From Allobosea sp. (GTDB lineage: Bacteria > Pseudomonadota > Alphaproteobacteria > Rhizobiales > Beijerinckiaceae), in NCBI GenBank assembly GCA_024231975.1, contig JAAEQB010000071.1, forward strand, positions 1 to 64,000: DNA of 64,000 nucleotides, in the 5' to 3' direction. A program made the position numbers and the translations under genes. Below the pieces are notes generated by a model that saw only the letters and a program-made list of their open reading frames with translations, made no database searches and was not told the DNA's origin. Positions within the stretch are counted from its first letter, which is position 1. Each line of letters opens with the position of its first letter. Shown here in pieces: positions 60,459 to 64,000 of this stretch.

Positions 60459-61564
60459 GACGTCGCCACCGGACGAGGCGCGATGCGACGGCCCTGCGCA
60501 TCGAAGCGCAGCAGGCGCGTGTCATCGGCGGTCACGCCGGTGACCTCGCCCGGCGAGACATGCGGCGCGGTCGGCGGCTGCCTGACGACGAGCGGCACGG
60601 GCGCCCCGCTGCCGCGAGCCGAACCTTCTATATGCACGAAAAGATCGGAGCCCAGATTCTCGACCGTCGTGACGATGCCGGATGCAAGACCCGTCCCGGG
60701 CGCACAGAGCGCGGCCGCCTCGGGCCGGAAAGCCAGGAACGCGGCTTCGTTCGGCCCGGCACCTTCGGCGAGGCTCTCGCGCGGCAGCACGTTGATCTTC
60801 GGGCTGCCGATGAACTCCGCGACGCGCAGGTCGCCGGGATCGTCGTAGAGTTGCTTGGGCGTTCCAAGCTGGATGACCTCGCCCGCCATCATGACGGCGA
60901 CGCGATCGGACATCGTCATCGCCTCGGCCTGGTCATGGGTGACGAAGACGAAGGTGCTGCGCAGCCGGCGATGCAGCGCGGTGATCTCGGCACGCATCTG
61001 CACGCGCAGCTTGGCGTCGAGATTGGAGAGCGGCTCGTCCATCAGGAACACGGACGGATGGCGCACCATGGCCCGGCCCAGCGCGACGCGCTGGCGCTGG
61101 CCTCCGGAGAGCTGGCCGGGCTTGCGCGGCAGCAGCGCGCGGATATCCAGCGCATCCGACGTCAGCTCCACCTCGCGGCGGACCTGCGCTTCGATGGCTC
61201 GCCGGCCAGGCATCAGCCGCCCGAGCAACGGGGCGCGCTGCCAGGACGAAAGGCGTCGGATGCGCAGCGGCATCGCGATGTTGTCGAAGACCGACAGATG
61301 CGGGTAGAGCGCGTAGTTCTGAAACACCATCGCGACGTCGCGGTCCTTGGGGCGCAGCCCGTCGACGACACGGCCGCCGATCGCGAGCGATCCGGCATCG
61401 GGCTGGTCCAGCCCGGCGATCAAGCGCAGCAAGGTCGACTTGCCGCATCCGGATGGCCCGACCAGCGTCAGGAACTCGCCCTCGCGGATGTCGAGCGATA
61501 CCCCACGCAGCACGGCCGTCGCTCCATGCGCCTTGACGATGCCGGCAAGTGTGAGCCCGCTCAT
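60455..61564 (-). CDS. ABC importer ATPase (UgpC/MalK-like)
   Basis: A 369-residue ATPase from the ATG at 61564, overlapping the phosphodiesterase stop. Walker A GPSGCGKST, Q-loop MVFQNYALYPHLSVFDN, signature LSGGQRQRVALGRAM, Walker B VFLMDEPLSNLDAKLR and switch FVTHDQAEAM are intact. A C-terminal TOBE/regulatory domain follows. An unusual insert of about 20 residues (RRLSSWQRAPLLGRLMPGRR) lies after the Q-loop. Confidence 0.9.
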   Translation of the reverse strand: MSGLTLAGIVKAHGATAVLRGVSLDIREGEFLTLVGPSGCGKSTLLRLIAGLDQPDAGSLAIGGRVVDGLRPKDRDVAMVFQNYALYPHLSVFDNIAMPLRIRRLSSWQRAPLLGRLMPGRRAIEAQVRREVELTSDALDIRALLPRKPGQLSGGQRQRVALGRAMVRHPSVFLMDEPLSNLDAKLRVQMRAEITALHRRLRSTFVFVTHDQAEAMTMSDRVAVMMAGEVIQLGTPKQLYDDPGDLRVAEFIGSPKINVLPRESLAEGAGPNEAAFLAFRPEAAALCAPGTGLASGIVTTVENLGSDLFVHIEGSARGSGAPVPLVVRQPPTAPHVSPGEVTGVTADDTRLLRFDAQGRRIAPRPVATS

Positions 61565-62847
61565 AGCCCGCCATCCCCGATACCGGGCCGCTGCAACGGC
61601 CGGCCGTCCATGCCCCTCGCGCCGAGACCGAGATGGGCGAGCGCGGTGGGGGCGACATCGATGATCCGCACGGTCTCTTCGCGGATCGTGCCGGCCCGGA
61701 AACCGGGGCCGGAGACCATCAGGAACGGAGCCTGCTCGTAGGCCGCCAGGCCGCCATGCTGACCGCAGCCGAGCCGATCCGGCTTGCCCATCGCGGGCTT
61801 GGCGGCGAGGCTCGAGCCCGGCACGCCGAAGGCATTCGGCGCTTCGCTCGCGGCCATCGAGACGGCGAAGGCCAGCCCGTTCTCCGGCTTCTGGCCGATC
61901 TGCGCCAGTTCCTCGGGCCCGAACAGCGCGCCGACCCAATCGCGCGCAGCGAAGAAGGCCCTCAATGCCGGCAGCAGGTCGGCCCGTCCCGGATCGACAT
62001 AGACCAGCGCCGACGTGCCGTTCGACACCGCCATCACATCGGCGGAGGCGGCGTTTTCCTTCAGCCCCGCCGCGATCAGCTCGGCATCGATGTCGATGAT
62101 GCCGGTCACGGTCTGATGACCATGATCGGAACCGATCAGCAGGAGCACCTCGTCGCCGGCCGCGCGCAGCCGGTCGACCGCGGCGATGACGAGGCCGGCA
62201 TGAGCGTCCGCCGCCGCCAGCGTCGCCAGATGTTCCGGCGATCCGAGAGGCGCTTCATGCTGCGCGTGATCGGGCTCGCCGAACCAGAGCACCGCGAGCG
62301 GGGGGCGCCGGCGCTCCAGCACCTCGTCGATGAAGCGCTCGGTCATCCGCCGCTCGCCCGCGACGTCGAGACGGATATCGAGGTGGTCCTCGGCCGGCAC
62401 CGCGACGCGCCCGGGCCCGAACGAGCCCGCCCTATGATAGACATGGCCGTGTCCATCGGGATCATGCGCATAAGCCGCGCCGGGCGAGACGTTGCTGAAG
62501 ACGATCGCACCGCCGATCGGCTTCACGCGCTCGGCCAGGGTCGGCATGGCCAGCGAACGGCCGGTGACCCGGCGCTTATGCTGGAGGAAGTCCGTATCGC
62601 CGGCATCGCGCGCGACGAGGCGGCCCTCCTCGATCAGGGCGACGGAGTTCCCCTGCAGCCCGTGCCTTGCCGGGTAGCAGCCGGTGGCCATGCTCGCCGA
62701 GACGACCCGCGTGCAGGAAGGGAATACGGTGCGATAATCGGCGAAGCGTTCCGCATGGCGGGCGAATGCGACGAGGTTCGGCGTGTTCTGTTCGCAGATC
62801 AGGTCACGGCGCAGGCCGTCGAGGGTGACGATGACGACGCGGCGCAT
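61561..62847 (-). CDS. NPP-type phosphodiesterase (alkaline phosphatase superfamily)
   Basis: A 428-residue enzyme. Metal ligand Asp10 in VIVTLDGLRRDL; likely nucleophile Thr46 in VFPSCTRVVSAS; then FGEPDHAQHEAP, SDHGHQTV and CGQHGGL supply the other Asp/His ligands. The order matches nucleotide pyrophosphatase/phosphodiesterases. No signal peptide, so it acts in the cytoplasm on an imported ester. It sits between the importer ATPase and phosphonoacetate hydrolase, suggesting it splits a phosphonate or phosphate diester before PhnA. Confidence 0.85.
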   Translation of the reverse strand: MRRVVIVTLDGLRRDLICEQNTPNLVAFARHAERFADYRTVFPSCTRVVSASMATGCYPARHGLQGNSVALIEEGRLVARDAGDTDFLQHKRRVTGRSLAMPTLAERVKPIGGAIVFSNVSPGAAYAHDPDGHGHVYHRAGSFGPGRVAVPAEDHLDIRLDVAGERRMTERFIDEVLERRRPPLAVLWFGEPDHAQHEAPLGSPEHLATLAAADAHAGLVIAAVDRLRAAGDEVLLLIGSDHGHQTVTGIIDIDAELIAAGLKENAASADVMAVSNGTSALVYVDPGRADLLPALRAFFAARDWVGALFGPEELAQIGQKPENGLAFAVSMAASEAPNAFGVPGSSLAAKPAMGKPDRLGCGQHGGLAAYEQAPFLMVSGPGFRAGTIREETVRIIDVAPTALAHLGLGARGMDGRPLQRPGIGDGGL

Positions 62848-62850
62848 CGC

Positions 62851-64000
62851 TCAAGCCTCCACCGCGTTGAGTGCCAATGCGAAGATATCGTAGTTCCGCA
62901 AGGCCTCGCCGCTCGCAGGTGCCGGCTCGGCTCGCAGCGGGTGAGACAGGATGAACGGGACGATCTGCTCCGAGAGCCCGCCATGCGAACGCAGCCGCTG
63001 CCCGGCCAATTGTGCGAGATCGTGCTCGCGGGCGCGTGCTCCAAGGGCAAAGCCCTTATCGGCGATGACAGCGATATCGCCTTCGCGGTCCTCCGGCGTG
63101 AGGAAGCGTTTGCAGGCCGTCTCGCGCGAAAGCGCGAGCGCAACACCCGGCAGATCGCGCAGAAAGCCTGCGACAGCTTCCACATCCACATCGGGGCGCA
63201 GGAGATGAACGCGCACGAAACTGCCGAGCGCGCCATGATGGCGCACGAAGGGATCGGTGATCGGGCAAACCACGCGGGCGGCATCACGGCCGAATGCCTC
63301 GTCGAGCGCGTCGCCGAGATAGAGCACGTTCGGCGCGCCGTCGGGCCTTGCCATGTCGGACATGCCGTGATCCGCGACGATGCCGACCACGGCTCCGGCT
63401 TCGATCAGCGCGCCGACCCGCCGGTCGACGTCGGCCATGAAGGCGAGGGCCTCCGGTTCGTCAGGCGCATGCTTGTGCTGTACATAATCCGATAGCGAGA
63501 GGTAGAGGAGATCGGGTCGCCGGGTCTCGAGCAGGCGCAGGCCGGCATCCAGCACGAAGAGCGAGAGATCCGCCGAATACTGATCGGGCGCGGGGCGGCC
63601 GACGAGATCGGTGACAACGCCGATCCCGTTCTCGGCCTCGCTCGCTTCCCCCGCCTTTTCAGCGGAGAAGGCGATCCCGCGGAGGCCCTTTCCGAGCGCC
63701 TTGCGCAGCTTGTCCTTCGCGGTGATCGCGACGACCGAGGCCCCCGCCTGCGAGAATGCCGCCAGAATCGTCGGCGCGCGCACCGGCGTGGCGTCAACCA
63801 TCATCACCTGGGTGCCGGTCTCCCGGTCGATGTAGAAGTTTCCGGATACGCCATGAACAGCCGGCGGCGCGCCGCAGACGATCGAGATGTTGTTGGGGTT
63901 GGTGAAGGTCGGCATCGCCGCCAACGCCGTCGTCCAGAAACCCGTGAGCCGGAGCCGATCGAAGGTTGGAACAACGCCGGCCGCGCTCGCAGCGTCGAGA
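62851..64000 (-). CDS. phnA: Phosphonoacetate hydrolase, 5' end outside window
   Basis: The frame stays open to the right edge (codons before the internal TTG at 63924 read LDAASAAGVVPTFDRL), so the start is beyond 64000. The nucleophile Thr lies in MPTFTNPNN. IVCGAPPAVHGVSGNFYIDRETG, VITAKDKLRKALGKGL, SLSDYVQHKHAPDEP, VADHGMSDM and RSHGGLSEQ are the blocks of PhnA, a zinc enzyme cleaving phosphonoacetate to acetate and phosphate. It is first in a coupled operon with the phosphodiesterase (three-base gap) and the Ugp-like importer. Confidence 0.9.
   Translation of the reverse strand, partial: LDAASAAGVVPTFDRLRLTGFWTTALAAMPTFTNPNNISIVCGAPPAVHGVSGNFYIDRETGTQVMMVDATPVRAPTILAAFSQAGASVVAITAKDKLRKALGKGLRGIAFSAEKAGEASEAENGIGVVTDLVGRPAPDQYSADLSLFVLDAGLRLLETRRPDLLYLSLSDYVQHKHAPDEPEALAFMADVDRRVGALIEAGAVVGIVADHGMSDMARPDGAPNVLYLGDALDEAFGRDAARVVCPITDPFVRHHGALGSFVRVHLLRPDVDVEAVAGFLRDLPGVALALSRETACKRFLTPEDREGDIAVIADKGFALGARAREHDLAQLAGQRLRSHGGLSEQIVPFILSHPLRAEPAPASGEALRNYDIFALALNAVEA

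Overview
The window is high-GC DNA from an alphaproteobacterium. Gene content (two Liv-type importers, a CoA-dependent gentisate pathway, phosphonoacetate hydrolase, a Tn4371-like conjugation module) and intergenic style suggest a member of the Hyphomicrobiales, perhaps Bosea-like. That placement is inference; no rRNA or tRNA gene is present to confirm it.

Region 1 (1-17.4 kb) is the transfer module of an integrative conjugative element or plasmid. The tip of an IS5-like transposase runs off the left edge. Then come a small HTH protein, DUF2840, a TraF-type peptidase, DUF736, a lytic transglycosylase, a probable oriT, a DUF3363 relaxase, the TraG coupling protein, a ribbon-helix-helix protein, and trbBCDEJKLFGI with DUF2274. 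Almost all are translationally coupled.

Region 2 (17.4-22.4 kb) is minus-strand cargo: a LysR regulator, then a seven-gene coupled operon starting with an ArsR/CadC-type repressor. It encodes an MtrA-like corrinoid methyltransferase domain fused to DUF4346 and Cys-rich segments, a membrane-anchored thioredoxin-fold protein, a CcdA/ArsG-like membrane protein, two SMR efflux subunits and a lipoprotein cytochrome c. This is the best candidate for a little-described system, probably metal(loid) or organometal(loid) resistance.

Region 3 (22.4-30 kb) is accessory DNA with AT-rich patches. It holds a secreted Rhs/YD-repeat polymorphic toxin with an overlapping DUF7336-type immunity gene, a truncated A24 prepilin peptidase, and a frameshifted second Rhs C-terminal tip with its own overlapping immunity gene.

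Region 4 (30-41.3 kb) is a GntR-controlled catabolic cluster. It contains a TctC-type binding protein, DUF1185, an alpha/beta hydrolase, a flavin reductase with a degenerate Nudix domain, an LLM-class flavin monooxygenase, an aldehyde dehydrogenase, a NIPSNAP protein and a Pot-type ABC importer. Three copies of one operator-like motif precede its three transcription units. The layout suits oxidative opening of an N-heterocycle or similar ring, but the substrate is unknown.

Region 5 (41.4-57 kb) handles aromatic acids. A TetR-controlled unit encodes a VanA/VanB-like Rieske oxygenase and reductase plus a LivK. An IclR-controlled pair of divergent units encodes LivFGMH, a second LivK, maleylpyruvate isomerase, a thioesterase, an aryl-CoA monooxygenase, an aryl-CoA ligase, gentisate dioxygenase and fumarylpyruvate hydrolase. 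Together they fit salicylate -> salicylyl-CoA -> gentisyl-CoA -> gentisate -> pyruvate + fumarate.

Region 6 (57.3-64 kb) is a minus-strand operon: phosphonoacetate hydrolase (cut by the right edge), an NPP-type phosphodiesterase and a Ugp-like ABC importer, closed by an intrinsic terminator. It looks like uptake and breakdown of a phosphonate or phosphate ester.
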